Source of the DNA: Enterobacter sp. EA-1 | GTDB taxonomy: Bacteria > Pseudomonadota > Gammaproteobacteria > Enterobacterales > Enterobacteriaceae | Assembly (NCBI GenBank): GCA_002886105.1 | Contig: CP025776.1 | Span: forward strand, 124,001 to 188,000 | Reading direction: 5' to 3' | DNA length: 64,000 nucleotides | Part shown: piece after piece, positions 54,701 through 64,000 of the stretch | Layout of the letters: every line of letters begins with the position of its first letter | Numbering within the stretch: position 1 is the stretch's first letter | Notes under the pieces: model-generated | The model's database searches: none | The model's input: the letters and a program-made list of their open reading frames with translations, nothing else | What the model was told of the DNA's origin: nothing | Position numbers and translations under genes: made by a program

Positions 54701-56764
54701 TTATATGCTGATATTTGCCTTATGACTCCAGTGCTGCGCCAGCCCGGCCCAAATCACCATCACTTTGTCGTTGCCCGATTCGCGAACGAATCCGTAACCC
54801 TGCGGCAGCGTTAGCGTTGTCTGTTTCCCTGCGCCGAGCGCCGGATGACGTGCCCGGAACTGGCCCAGCGTCTGCCAGTGGCGCAGGCTCTGTGCGGCGC
54901 TGCCGTTCAGATCCTGCCAATTCATATCTGAGCGCGTGCCTTGCAGCGGGTCCGAACCGGTGGGGCCAAAGGGACGCGCCGATTCATCGCCGTAAAAGAT
55001 CTGCACCGCGCCCGGAGCGAGCAGCAGAAGTTCTGCCGCCTGCTGGCCCCCCTCGCGGAACAGGCGGGTATCGTGTGAGGAGAGGTAACTCAGCACGTTG
55101 AAACGCTGCAATTTATCGGCCATCTGCTGCCAGACCGTATCCATATTCGCCAGACAGGGCACAGCGCTTGCTGCCTGCTCCTGATAATCGAAGTTGATCA
55201 TCGCATCAAAGCCATGCTGGTAATAGTCGCTCTGCATCACGCCGTGGCCCGGATTCTCCGGTCATCCAGAAGGGCGCGTCGTCGATTTTCTTCTGCGGAT
55301 TGGCCTGTTTCCCACTCCGCTAACGCCTGTGTCGCCTGCGTTTTTAATTGCTGCCGGGCATCCCGTTCAACGTGTTTGGCGGTATCCACGCGAAAGCCAT
55401 CAATGCCATAGTCACGCACCCATTGGCTCAGCCAGTGGGTGAGGTAATCCCGTGGCGTAAAGTCGCTGATTTCCCGGGCATGGGTATCGGGTTTGTGCCG
55501 ATAAAAGACCGGCAGACCAGAAGGCGTGGTGGATTCGGTTTTCAGATCGGGCAGAAACGCCAGCGACATGGTCAGATCGTCAAAGCCGGGGTTGTCGTAA
55601 TCGCCAATGTCGGTGCGGATCCACGCTTTGCCCCACCAGTTTTGCCCGGTGGCGGTTTTATCGCTGAAGTTGATGTAATCGTTAAAGCTGTGCCAGCTCT
55701 GCCCGGCCGCAGGACGCCAGTCTGTCCAGTGCTGACCAAGGATCTTCTCGCGTTCACCCTCTTTCAGATAGAGCGCGCCAAAGCCGAAGGTTTGCATATC
55801 CGCCAGCGTCGCATAGCCAGTGTGGTTCATCACCACATCAAACAGGATGCGGATCCCCCGTTTGTGCGCTTCATCCACCAGCGTACGGAGGTCGTTTTCG
55901 GTGCCCATATTGGCATCGAGACGGGTCCAGTCCGGGTGTAATAACCGTGATAGGCATAATGAGGAAAGTCCCCTTGGTTCCACCGCCCACCCAGCCGTGG
56001 ATCTGTTCCAGCGGTGAACTTATCCACAGCGCATTAACGCCAAGCTGTTGCAGATAATCCAGTTTGGTTGTGAGTCCTTTCAGATCGCCACCGTGAAAGG
56101 TGCCAATTTCCTGCAAGCCATCTTTATGCCGACCGTAGCTGTTATCGTTGCACCGGATCGCCATTGACGTAGCGGTCGGTCAGCACGAAATAGACGGTCG
56201 CGTTGTGCCACTGAAAGGGCGCTGCGCCTTGCGTATCTGCAGACTCCAGCAGCAATAACCCATCGCTGTTTGCGGATGGCTGTAGGGTGATCTTGCCATC
56301 GCGCACGGTAGCGGTGCGCTGGCTGTAAAAGTCCCGCACTGGCTGCCTTCCGCAAAGGTGTTGCCTACTGCAATGGTGAGCGGTTTGTCGTTGCGAACCG
56401 GGCATTGACGCTGTGCGGTGGCAGGCGTCGCCGTAGCGTCATTTTCACATTGAGCATCAACGTGGGTGTACCGGAGCGGGTATCGATCTGTAACCGGTAA
56501 TCGCCATCGCGGAAGATCCGCCACTGTGGCGCGTGACCGGTACAGGGGATCAGCGACAGCGTCTGATTCAGTTTAATGCTGTCCGCAGGCTGCCAGCACT
56601 GTTGACCATCCTGCAAGGTAAAGGGCTGCGCGCCTTTTTTCAGCGCCGCTTCACTGTGCCAGACGCCTGCGCCACTGCTGCTGAATGGCGGGAAACCGCT
56701 GGCAGTCCAGTCGGCTAGGGCGATCGTGGGCAAAAAAAAGCAGTAACAGCGCGGCGTGTTTCAT
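54701..56764 (-). CDS. malS: Periplasmic alpha-amylase MalS
   Basis: Periplasmic GH13 alpha-amylase that trims long maltodextrins for the maltose system. Start at 56764 (MKHAALLLLFF signal peptide). N-terminal extension domain includes QQCWQPADSIKLNQTLSLIP; GH13 regions: VYFVLTDRYVNGDP, GGDLKGLTTKLDYLQQLGVN, RILFDVVMNHTGYA (region I), YGIDGFRVDTAKH (region II, nucleophile Asp), LSYLSSHDTRLFREGG (region IV). Ends near HWSHKANISI with TAA 54701-54703; GAALES in another frame is an alternative end. Breaks near 56730, 56420, 56350, 56155, 55985, 55940 and 55245. Confidence 0.94.
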
Positions 56765-56998
56765 ATGCAGTCCCTGACAGAGCGATTTTGACTCCAGTTT
56801 GCCACGGCGGGCGGGCGGGTAAACACCACATTTACGCGAGATTGTCCGTTTTATGTGCAGTTTCCCCGTGACATGGTTTCGGAATTGGATTATTTCTGTA
56901 CGTGCTCTTGCAGGCTATTTTTGGTATGATTTGAGATTCAGCTCTCAAAATTGTGCAAAAAGAAGGTGTTGGAATGTTCATATCCGACCGGAGACTTA

Positions 56999-57829
56999 AT
57001 GATATCGATACCCATGCGACGACCCGGGGCGACGATACTCATGTTTTTCACCCTGATGTTTTCAGGGGGGGTGCTGGCAAAGACACACACAGCAGAAACA
57101 GCGAGTCACAAAGCCCACGTCACTAAGGCAAGCGTAAAAAAACAGGCAAGCAGTAAACAAGAGTATTCTCGCAATAGTGTAAATAGCCGTTCACTTCCTG
57201 ATTTGCGAAAATACCCTTCCGGAACCCCAAGGAAAAAAGCGTTTCTCCGGACAGTAATGCCTTATATCACCAGCAAAAACTCAGCGATTACCGCCGAGCG
57301 TAACTGGTTGCTTAGCAAACAATACGACAGTCAGTGGTCGCCTGCCGAACGCACGCGTCTGAAGGATCTGACCGCACGCTACAAAGTGAGCTGGTCCGGG
57401 AATACGCGCCGTATTCCGTGGAACGTGTTGCTGGAGCGTGTGGACATCATCCCGGACAGTATGGTGGCGACAATGGCGGCAGCGGAAAGCGGTTGGGGAA
57501 CCTCGAAGCTGGCGCGGACCAACAACAACCTGTTTGGAATGAAGTGCGCCAAAGGGGCATGTAAAAACGGTCCGGGTAAGGTGAAAGGCTACTCTCACTT
57601 TGAGTCCGTGCAGGAGTCTGTTGACGCCTATGTCACCAACCTGAATACGCACTCGGCATACGCCTCTTTCCGTAAGTCACGGGCACAGTTGCGTAAAGCG
57701 GATCAGGAAGTGACAGCGACCAACATGATCCATAAGCTGCAGGGTTATTCAACCCGGGGCGCCAGTTACAATAACTACCTGTTTGCCATGTATCAGGACA
57801 ATCAGCAGTTAATCGCCTCTCATATGTAA
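56999..57829 (+). CDS. bax: Bax, exported glucosaminidase-like protein
   Basis: Bax is a secreted protein with a FlgJ/LytD-like (GH73-type) glucosaminidase domain. The frame is intact. The start at 56999 (MISIPMRRPGATILMFFTLM) fits the E. coli gene better than the longer opening at 56951, and leads into a signal peptide ending GGVLAKT. A basic low-complexity linker is followed by SLPDLRKYPSGTPRKKAFLR, IPWNVLLERVDIIPDSMVAT, the catalytic-Glu block MAAAESGWGTSKLARTNNNL and YSHFESVQESVDAYVTNLNT. Ends DNQQLIASHM. Divergent from malS, convergent with xylR. Confidence 0.95.
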   Translation: MISIPMRRPGATILMFFTLMFSGGVLAKTHTAETASHKAHVTKASVKKQASSKQEYSRNSVNSRSLPDLRKYPSGTPRKKAFLRTVMPYITSKNSAITAERNWLLSKQYDSQWSPAERTRLKDLTARYKVSWSGNTRRIPWNVLLERVDIIPDSMVATMAAAESGWGTSKLARTNNNLFGMKCAKGACKNGPGKVKGYSHFESVQESVDAYVTNLNTHSAYASFRKSRAQLRKADQEVTATNMIHKLQGYSTRGASYNNYLFAMYQDNQQLIASHM

Positions 57830-57835
57830 TCTGCG

Positions 57836-57863
57836 AAATGCCTTCCACCCGGAAGGCATTTTT
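57836..57863. terminator. Bidirectional terminator between bax and xylR
   Basis: aaatgccttcc / ggaaggcattt eleven-base stem with loop accc, then T; A-rich on the left arm, so usable by both convergent genes. Confidence 0.88.
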
Positions 57864-57871
57864 CTTGTGCG

Positions 57872-59040
57872 CTAAATCAGGACTTCGCTGTAGCGGTCGC
57901 GATAGTCTTTCGGCGTGCTGTCGTACTCCTTGCGGAACACTGAATAGAAATATTGCAGCGACGGGTAGCCGCACATCTGTGAGATTTCGTTGATCGACAA
58001 CGATGTCGACACCAGCAGACTGCGGGCTTTTTCCAGTTTCTCCGCATGAATCACCGCGTGAATCGTCTCTCCCACCTCTTCTTTAAAGCGCTTTTCCAGA
58101 TTCGAACGCGAAATCCCTACCGCATCCAGCACCTGATCCACTTTAATGCCCTTACAGGCGTGGTTGCGGATATAGTGCATGGCCTGAATAACCGCCGGAT
58201 CGTTCAGTGAACGGTAATCCGTAGAACGCCGTTCCACCACGCGCACCGGCGGCACCAGCAGGCGTTGTAGCGGCAGGGTTTCATTATCCAGCAGGCGGTG
58301 CAGCAGTTTTGCTGCCTGATACCCCATCTGCCGCGTGCCCTCGGGCTACGGAAGAGAGGGCGGGAGAGATAGCGGGTGAGTTCTTCGTTATCAATACCAA
58401 TGACGCACAGCTTTTCCGGCACCGGAATATGCAAATGGTCGCACACTTGCAATACATGGCGTGCGCGCGCATCGGTCACTGCGATGATGCCTGTTTGCGG
58501 CGGCAGTGTTTGCAACCAGTCCGCCAGACGGTTTTGCGCATGCTGCCAGTTTTCCGGCGCGGTAGTCAGCCCCTGGTACACCACGCCGCGGTATTTTTCC
58601 TGCGCCACCAGCTGGCAAAACGCGTACTCCCGCTCAGCAGCCCAACGTTTGCCGCTGGAGGCGGGGAGTCCGTAAAAGGCGAAACGGTGCACGCCTTTTT
58701 CTTTCAGATGCAGGAATGCGCTTTCCACCAGCGCAAAGTTGTCGGTGGCGATGTAGTGCACCGGAGGATAGTGTTCGGGGATGTGATAGGAGCCGCCAAC
58801 GCCGACAATGGGGACATCGACATCCGCCAGCAGGCGCTCTATTTCACGGTCGTCGTAATCGGCGATCACCCCGTCGCCACTCTTTGATGTTTTCGATGCG
58901 AGCGCGGAAGTCTTCCTCAATAAAAATATCCCACTCGGATTGTGACGCCTGCAAATATTCCCCAACGCCTTCAACGACCGGCGGTCGTAGGCTTTGTTGG
59001 CATTGAATAACAGCGTGATGCGATGGCGTTTCTCAAACAT
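57872..59040 (-). CDS. xylR: Xylose operon regulator XylR
   Basis: AraC-family activator of xylAB and xylFGHR that binds D-xylose. Start at 59040: MFEKRHRITLLFNANKAYDR. The LacI-like ligand domain includes DVPIVGVGGSYHIPEHYPPV, FYGLPASSGKRWAAEREYAF and GIIAVTDARARHVLQVCDHL; the two helix-turn-helices are in KGIKVDQVLDAVGISRSNLE and SINEISQMCGYPSLQYFYSV. Ends DRYSEVLI. Breaks near 58985, 58880 and 58338-58345 (CCTGGG read as ccctcggg). Confidence 0.95.
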
Positions 59041-59087
59041 GTCGATTCGCTTCCTGAAGATTCGTCAGTTCTGATTACCATACTCAG

Positions 59088-59120
59088 CACACTGCCGGAT
59101 AAAAAAGATCCGGCAGTGTG
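59088..59120. promoter_or_regulatory. Perfect 13-bp hairpin in the xylH-xylR gap
   Basis: cacactgccggat and atccggcagtgtg pair exactly around the loop aaaaaag. It lies between xylH and xylR, which are both on the minus strand with xylR downstream. No T run follows on the minus strand, so it looks like a partial block or mRNA-protecting structure rather than a full terminator. Confidence 0.6.
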
Positions 59121-59141
59121 ATCGTCCTGTATTCGTCGTAC

Positions 59142-60332
59142 TCAGGCCCGACGTTTGGTAGCGGAATCCATCCATACCGCCAGCAGTAATATCGCTCCCT
59201 TCACGATGTATTGCCAGAAGGTGGGTACGTCCATCATGCTCATACCGTTATCCAGCGAGGCCATAATAAACGCCCCCATTACCGCCCCCCGCTACGCTGC
59301 CGATCCCACCCGCCAGGGCTGGTGCCGCCAATCACGCAGGCGGCGATGGCGTCCAGTTCGGCGATATTCCCCGCAGAGGGTGAGCCAGCACCGAGGCGCG
59401 AGCTCAGGATCAGCCCGGCAATCGCCACCATCAAGCCGTTAATGGCAAACACCGCCAGTTTGGTGCGTTCCACATTGATGCCAGAAAGGCGCGCCGCTTC
59501 CGAGGGTTGCCGCCGATAGCGTAAATACGTCGGCCAAAGGCAGTGCGGGTCGCCATAAACATCCCGGCCAGCAGCAGGAAAGCCAGCAGCAGAACCGGCG
59601 TCGGGACGCCACGGTAGTCATTCAGCAGCCAGATAGCGCCAAGCACAATGACTTACGCAATAATGGCCTGACGACCAACGGCGGCGGTGGAGGCCGGTGT
59701 CGTCAGGCCAAGAGATTGCCGGCGAAGGCGCCCGCGCCATTGCCACAGCACAAAGACCACCAGCCCCAGTAAGCCGACACCAAAGCCGACGCCATCGGGC
59801 AAATAGCTCCTGACCGATTTGCGACATAGCTGCGCTGGTGGGGAAACGGTGGTGCCGTTGGTGATGCCGATCAGCACGCCGCGAAACGCCAGCATCCCGG
59901 CGAGTGTGACAATGAACGACGGGACTTTGCGGTATGCCACCCACCAGCCATTCCACGCACCCAGCAGTAAACCGAGCACCAGTGTGACCGCCACGGTCAA
60001 CGGCAGCGGCCAGCCGAGCCAGACATCAAAAATCGCCGCTGCGCCCCCCAGCAGGCCCATCATTGAGCCAACGGAAAGGTCGATTTCGGCGGAAATAATC
60101 ACAAACACCATGCCCACCGCCGAGGATGCCGGTAATGGCGGTTTGACGCAGCAGGTTAGAGATATTGCGCGCGCTCAGGTAAGCGCCATCGGTCATGCCG
60201 GTAAAGAACAGCATGATCACCACAATCGCCGCAATCATCACAAATACTTGCAAATTAAGGGATTTTTAGTCCGGAGAAGACCCCCGGCGATGCGCTGGAT
60301 AACTTGATTTCAGACGGGTTGCTTTTCGACAT
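59142..60332 (-). CDS. xylH: D-xylose ABC transporter permease
   Basis: Membrane subunit of the XylFGH high-affinity xylose importer. Start at 60332: [10 protein letters not shown], inside the 3' end of xylG (23-base overlap). Then [40 protein letters not shown] (permease signature), [53 protein letters not shown] and [13 protein letters not shown]. Ends ATKRRA. At 60119-60125 and 59500-59506 CCAGG reads ccgagg(g). Other breaks near 60255, 59850, 59660 and 59290. Note: the xyl transporter and xylR share one direction. Confidence 0.95.
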
Positions 60333-61849
60333 GATGTTCGCTCCTCAGCGCCGCTTCCATGACCTGCTCCTCGGGTCAGATTACGATTGATAAGATCGGC
60401 CTTTAGCTTGCCTTCGTGCATCACCAGCACCCGATCGCTTAGCCCAAGCACTTCGGGCAGTTCAGATGAGATAACGATGACGGCAATCCCCTGCTGCACC
60501 AGTTGGTTAATCAGTTTGTAGATTTCGTACTTCGCGCCGATGTCGATGCCGCGCGTCGGCTCGTCGAGGATCAGAATGCGCGGGTTGAGCAACAGACAGC
60601 GGGCAAGAATGGCTTTTGCTGGTTTCCTCCGCTGAGGCGGCCAATCGCCAGCTCTGGCGAGGAGGTTTTGACTTTCAGACGCTGTAAGGACTGCAAAATG
60701 CAGGCTTGTTCCGCGGCATCATCCGGGCGCTTAACGCGCCGGTGAACTGGTTTAAAGCTGCCAGCGTAATGTTCTTGCCGACTGCCATCACTGGCACAAT
60801 GCCGTCTTTTACGATCTTCCGGCACCATGGCAATACCGTGAGCGATAGCCTGCTGGCAGTTAGAAATCTGTACCGGCTGGCCGTCGAGGTAAATGCTGCC
60901 TTCCCAGCGCCCGCCAGACGCCAAACAGGCACTGCACCGCTTCGGTTCGGCCTGCGCCGACCAGCCCGGCGATACCGAGAATTTCGCCACGCTTCAGGCT
61001 AAAGGAGATGTCATTGACACGTTTGATATGGCGGTTAACCGGATGCCGGGGGCGGTGAGGTGTTCGACCCGCAGGATCTCATCCCCCTGTGGCATGAGGT
61101 TCGTTGGGGTACAGCGCGGTCAGTTCACGGCCAACCATCATGGTGATGATATCGTCTTCACTCATCCCGGCTGCGTCGCGCGTGCCGATGTGCTTACCGT
61201 CGCGAATCACGCTGATCACGTCCGATATCGCTTTTACCTCGTTGAGCTTGTGGGAAATATAGATACAGGCGATATCGTGATTGCGCAGATCGCGAATGAT
61301 ATCCAGCAGGATGGCGGTTTCCTGCTCGGTGAGCGAAGCGGTGGGCTCATCGAGGATCAGCAGTCTTACCTGCTTGTTCAGCGCCTTGGCGATTTCCACC
61401 AGTTGTTGCTGCCCAAGGCCTAAATCTCCGACGCGGGTATCAGGCGAAATGGCAAGGCTGACCTGTTTGAGCAGTTTTTCACAGCGTAGCGTCATCAGGT
61501 CATAGTCCATTACGCCGTTACGGGTGATTTCCGTACCGAGAAAGATATTCTCCAGCACCGTCAGATGTTTCACCAGCGCCAGTTCCTGATGGATGATGGC
61601 AATGCCTTTGCGTTCGGTGTCGCGAATATGGGTGGCCTGCAGGGTTTCGCCCGAAAAGACGATCTCCCCTTCGTAGCTTCCCGCCGGATAGATCCCGCAC
61701 AGCACTTTCATGAGTGTGGATTTGCCCGACCCATTTTCGCCGCACAGCGACAGCACCTCGCCCGCATTAAGCCGCAGGCTGACATTATCGATGGCTTTTA
61801 CCGCGCCAAAGGCTTTGGTGATGTTCTTCATTTCGAGTAAATAAGGCAT
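60310..61849 (-). CDS. xylG: D-xylose ABC transporter ATP-binding protein
   Basis: Two-domain sugar ABC ATPase. Start at 61849: [20 protein letters not shown]. First domain has Walker [33 protein letters not shown] and Walker [16 protein letters not shown], intact over 256 codons. Second domain: [16 protein letters not shown]-type degenerate Walker [31 protein letters not shown] and [20 protein letters not shown]. Ends [10 protein letters not shown]. Breaks near 61090, 61050, 60915, 60820, 60620 and 60368-60375 (CCTGGG read as cctcggg). Confidence 0.96.
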
Positions 61850-61937
61850 GGCTGCTCCACGTCATTCGCTGGTATTACTGCGCCCGAAAGAAATGGCGGA
61901 GGGCGCGCCTGTCAACGGAAACGGCGCGCCACCGTGG

Positions 61938-62931
61938 TCAGAGCTGATTCTTCTGATGGAAACCGTCTTTGATAACGGTCGCGTCGATGTTGTCTTTGGT
62001 CACCTCAATGGGGGTCAGCAGGCGAGCCGGAACATCTTTCAGGCCGTTATTCAGCGAAGCATCCGCCTTCGGTTGTTTGCCATTGCCCAGTTCGACGGCG
62101 ATCTCCGCCGCCGTGTTGGCAAGCTGGGTGATCGGTTTGTAGACTGTCATGGTCTGGCTGCCGTTAATCAGGCGTTTCACCCCTGCCGGGTCGGCATCCC
62201 TCGGCCGGAGATCGCCACTTTGCCTGCCAGTCCCTGTGCGCTTAATGCCTGAATTGCGCCGCCTGCGGTCGCATCGTTAGAAGCAACCACTGCGTCTATT
62301 TTGTTGTTATTGGCGGTCAATGCGTTTTCCATTATTTTCAGCGCATTTTCTGGTAGCCAGCCATCGACCCACTGATCGCCGACGATTTTAATTTTCCCGC
62401 TATCGATATAGGGTTTTAATACTTTCATCTGCCCGGCGCGGAACAGCTTGGCGTTATTATCCACCGGCGAACCGCCCATCAGGAAGTAATTCCCCTGAGG
62501 GACTTTATTGACCGGGCTTTGCGCCTGTAATTCCCCCACTTTTTCATTATCGAAAGAAATATAGAAATCGATATCGGCATTATTAATCATGCGATCGTAA
62601 GCCAGTACTTTAATTCCTTCCTGTTTGGCTTCTTTCACGACATTACTTAATACCTGACCGTTGTAAGGAATAATGACCAGCACATCAACGCCACGGTTGA
62701 TCATATTTTCAATTTGCGACATTTGTGTTTCTTCATTGCCGTTGGCGGACTGAACAAACACATTGGCGCCGAGCGATTCTGCTTTTTTAACAAAAATATC
62801 GCGATCTTTTGCCAGCGTTCCAGACGGAGATCGTCAATCGCCATGCCGATTTTCACCTCTTTGGCATGACCGGCGACGCTTGCAAGCAGCAGGGAGGCGC
62901 AGAGAGTAAGGCAAAGGTTCTTTATCTTCAT
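61938..62931 (-). CDS. xylF: D-xylose-binding periplasmic protein
   Basis: Substrate-binding subunit of XylFGH. Start at 62931: [20 protein letters not shown], signal peptide cleaved after GHA. Then [95 protein letters not shown]. Ends FHQKNQL. Near 62185-62204 two expected Dcm sites in the ISGQDADLAG codons read ccggg and ccctcgg. Other breaks near 62800 and 62505. Promoter shared with xylA lies in 62932-63290. Confidence 0.96.
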
Positions 62932-63290
62932 AATAGTAATACCTTTTGTAGGGTGGTGAGCGAGATAAAAGAAACATGCACTGCTTTGGACGAGCAAATT
63001 CTTAACGCATAATCTCAGGCTGGCAATTACAGATTTTTATCCGGGCATTACGTTTTTGGTTTATTTCCTGATTTATGACCACGATCTTATTTTAAAAAAA
63101 GCAAAACCGATTTTGCATAAAAAACGGGAATGCGCATCGCAGCGGTAACACACATTATTTTGCGAGCCAGCGCACGTTTGCGCATTCTCTCAATGGCAGT
63201 GTGAAATAACGTAATTGAGCAACGCAGCACGAGGACCCAGTATTAATGCAGATTTGAACACTCGAAGCATATCTGTCAATGGAGCTCATT
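62932..63290. promoter_or_regulatory. Divergent xylF-xylA control region
   Basis: This 359-base gap has no gene. Its layout matches the E. coli xylA-xylF intergenic region: a central CRP-like site TGCGAGCCAGCGCACG (63161-63176), then gtgtgaaataacgtaattga (about 63199-63218), which corresponds to the XylR-binding part of the xylA promoter, and an A/T-rich block near 63090-63125 on the xylF side. XylR with xylose and CRP-cAMP would activate both directions. Confidence 0.7.
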
Positions 63291-64000
63291 ATGCAAACCT
63301 ATTTCGACCAGCTGGATCGCGTTCGTTATGAAGGCCCGAAAACAGCCAATCCTTTAGCGTTCCGTCATTACAATCCGGATGAGTTAGTGCTTGGCAAGCG
63401 TATGGAAGATCACCTGCGCTTTGCTGCCTGCTACTGGCATACCTTCTGCTGGAATGGCGCGGATATGTTTGGCGTTGGCTCTTTTGACCGCCCGTGGCAG
63501 CAGCCGGGCGAGGCGCTGGCGCAGGCGAAGCGCAAAGCGGATGTTGCCTTTGAGTTTTCCACAAGCTGAATGTGCCTTACTACTGTTTCCATGATGTGGA
63601 CGTCTCCCCCGGAAGGCGCGTCGCTGAAGGAATATCTGAACAATTTCGCGCAAATGGTGGATGTGCTGGGTGAAAAACAGCAACAAAGCGGCGTGAAACT
63701 GCTGTGGGGTACGGCGAACTGCTTCACCAATCCGCGCTATGGCGCAGGGGCGGCGACTAACCCGGATCCTGAGGTGTTTAGCTGGGCGGCGACGCAAGTG
63801 GTGAGCGCCATGAATGCGACCCATAAGCTCGGCGGCGAAAACTATGTGTTGTGGGGCGGTCGTGAAGGGTATGAAACCCTGCTCAATACCGATCTGCGCC
63901 GAGGAGCGCGAACAGATTGGCCGCTTTATGCATATGGTGGTCGAGCATAAACACAAAATCGGTTTCCGCGGTACGCTGCTTATTGAGCCGAAACCGCAGG
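63291..64000 (+). CDS. xylA: Xylose isomerase (3' partial)
   Basis: XylA converts D-xylose to D-xylulose using two divalent metals. Start at 63291 (ggagctc upstream): [20 protein letters not shown]. Then [34 protein letters not shown] with the catalytic His, [20 protein letters not shown] and [20 protein letters not shown]. The window ends at LLIEPKPQ, about residue 235 of 440. Breaks near 63562, 63610 and 63898-63905, the last a CGCCAGGAG read as cgccgaggag. Confidence 0.96.

Noticed and set aside
56951-57829. Longer bax start at 56951
   Set aside because: The added residues are not conserved and precede the normal MISIPMRRPG start and signal peptide.

Overview
The window is a chromosomal segment of a Dcm-positive enterobacterium. 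The backbone follows the E. coli/Klebsiella order from ligB to xylA (in the reverse of the usual E. coli map direction). The lipopolysaccharide core locus is of the Klebsiella/Enterobacter kind (waaE beside coaD, then wabH, wabG, waaQ, wabN) and has no waaP/waaY kinases. I would place it near Klebsiella, Enterobacter or Kosakonia; the genus is not secure.

Layout: 1-2404 ligB (5' truncated by the window edge) and yicG, convergent, with an imperfect duplicated segment at their junction. 2405-4840 is an AT-rich accessory stretch holding an IS3-type orfA remnant, a displaced copy of the yicC 3' end, and a coupled DUF3289-DUF943 pair typical of type VI secretion accessory loci. 4841-13556 is housekeeping: yicC, rph-pyrE, a Tat-type SMP-30 lactonase, slmA, dut, coaBC, radC, rpmB-rpmG, mutM, coaD. 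13560-26983 is the LPS core locus: waaE, waaA, a WaaH-like transferase, wabH-like, wabG and waaQ on the minus strand; wabN and a GT9 heptosyltransferase on plus; waaL, a WaaZ-like Kdo transferase, waaC, waaF and hldD on minus. 27198-38278: kbl-tdh, a GT2 glycosyltransferase, yibQ-envC, gpmI, yibN-grxC-secB-gpsA, cysE, trmL. 38527-47694: lldPRD, yibL, mtlADR, yibF. 47786-64000: selA-selB, aldB, ysaA, avtA, malS, bax, xylR, xylHGF and the start of xylA.

The genes form a few working groups. The hldD-waaF-waaC block with waaA, waaQ, wabG, wabH, wabN and waaL can build a heptose/galacturonate/glucosamine core and ligate O antigen to it. lldPRD imports and oxidises L-lactate, mtlADR takes up mannitol, xylFGH/xylR/xylA takes up and isomerises xylose, malS cuts maltodextrins in the periplasm, and selA-selB make and insert selenocysteine.

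A major caveat is that almost every gene, including essential ones, carries one or more frameshifts. Many of them sit exactly where the conserved protein requires a CCWGG (Dcm) site, which reads as CCGAGG/CCTCGG, CCCGAGGG/CCCTCGGG or CCGG instead. Others are in homopolymers. I therefore read the breaks as consensus errors from an uncorrected methylation-sensitive (nanopore-like) assembly, not as pseudogenes. CDS coordinates are given for the inferred intact gene across the breaks.
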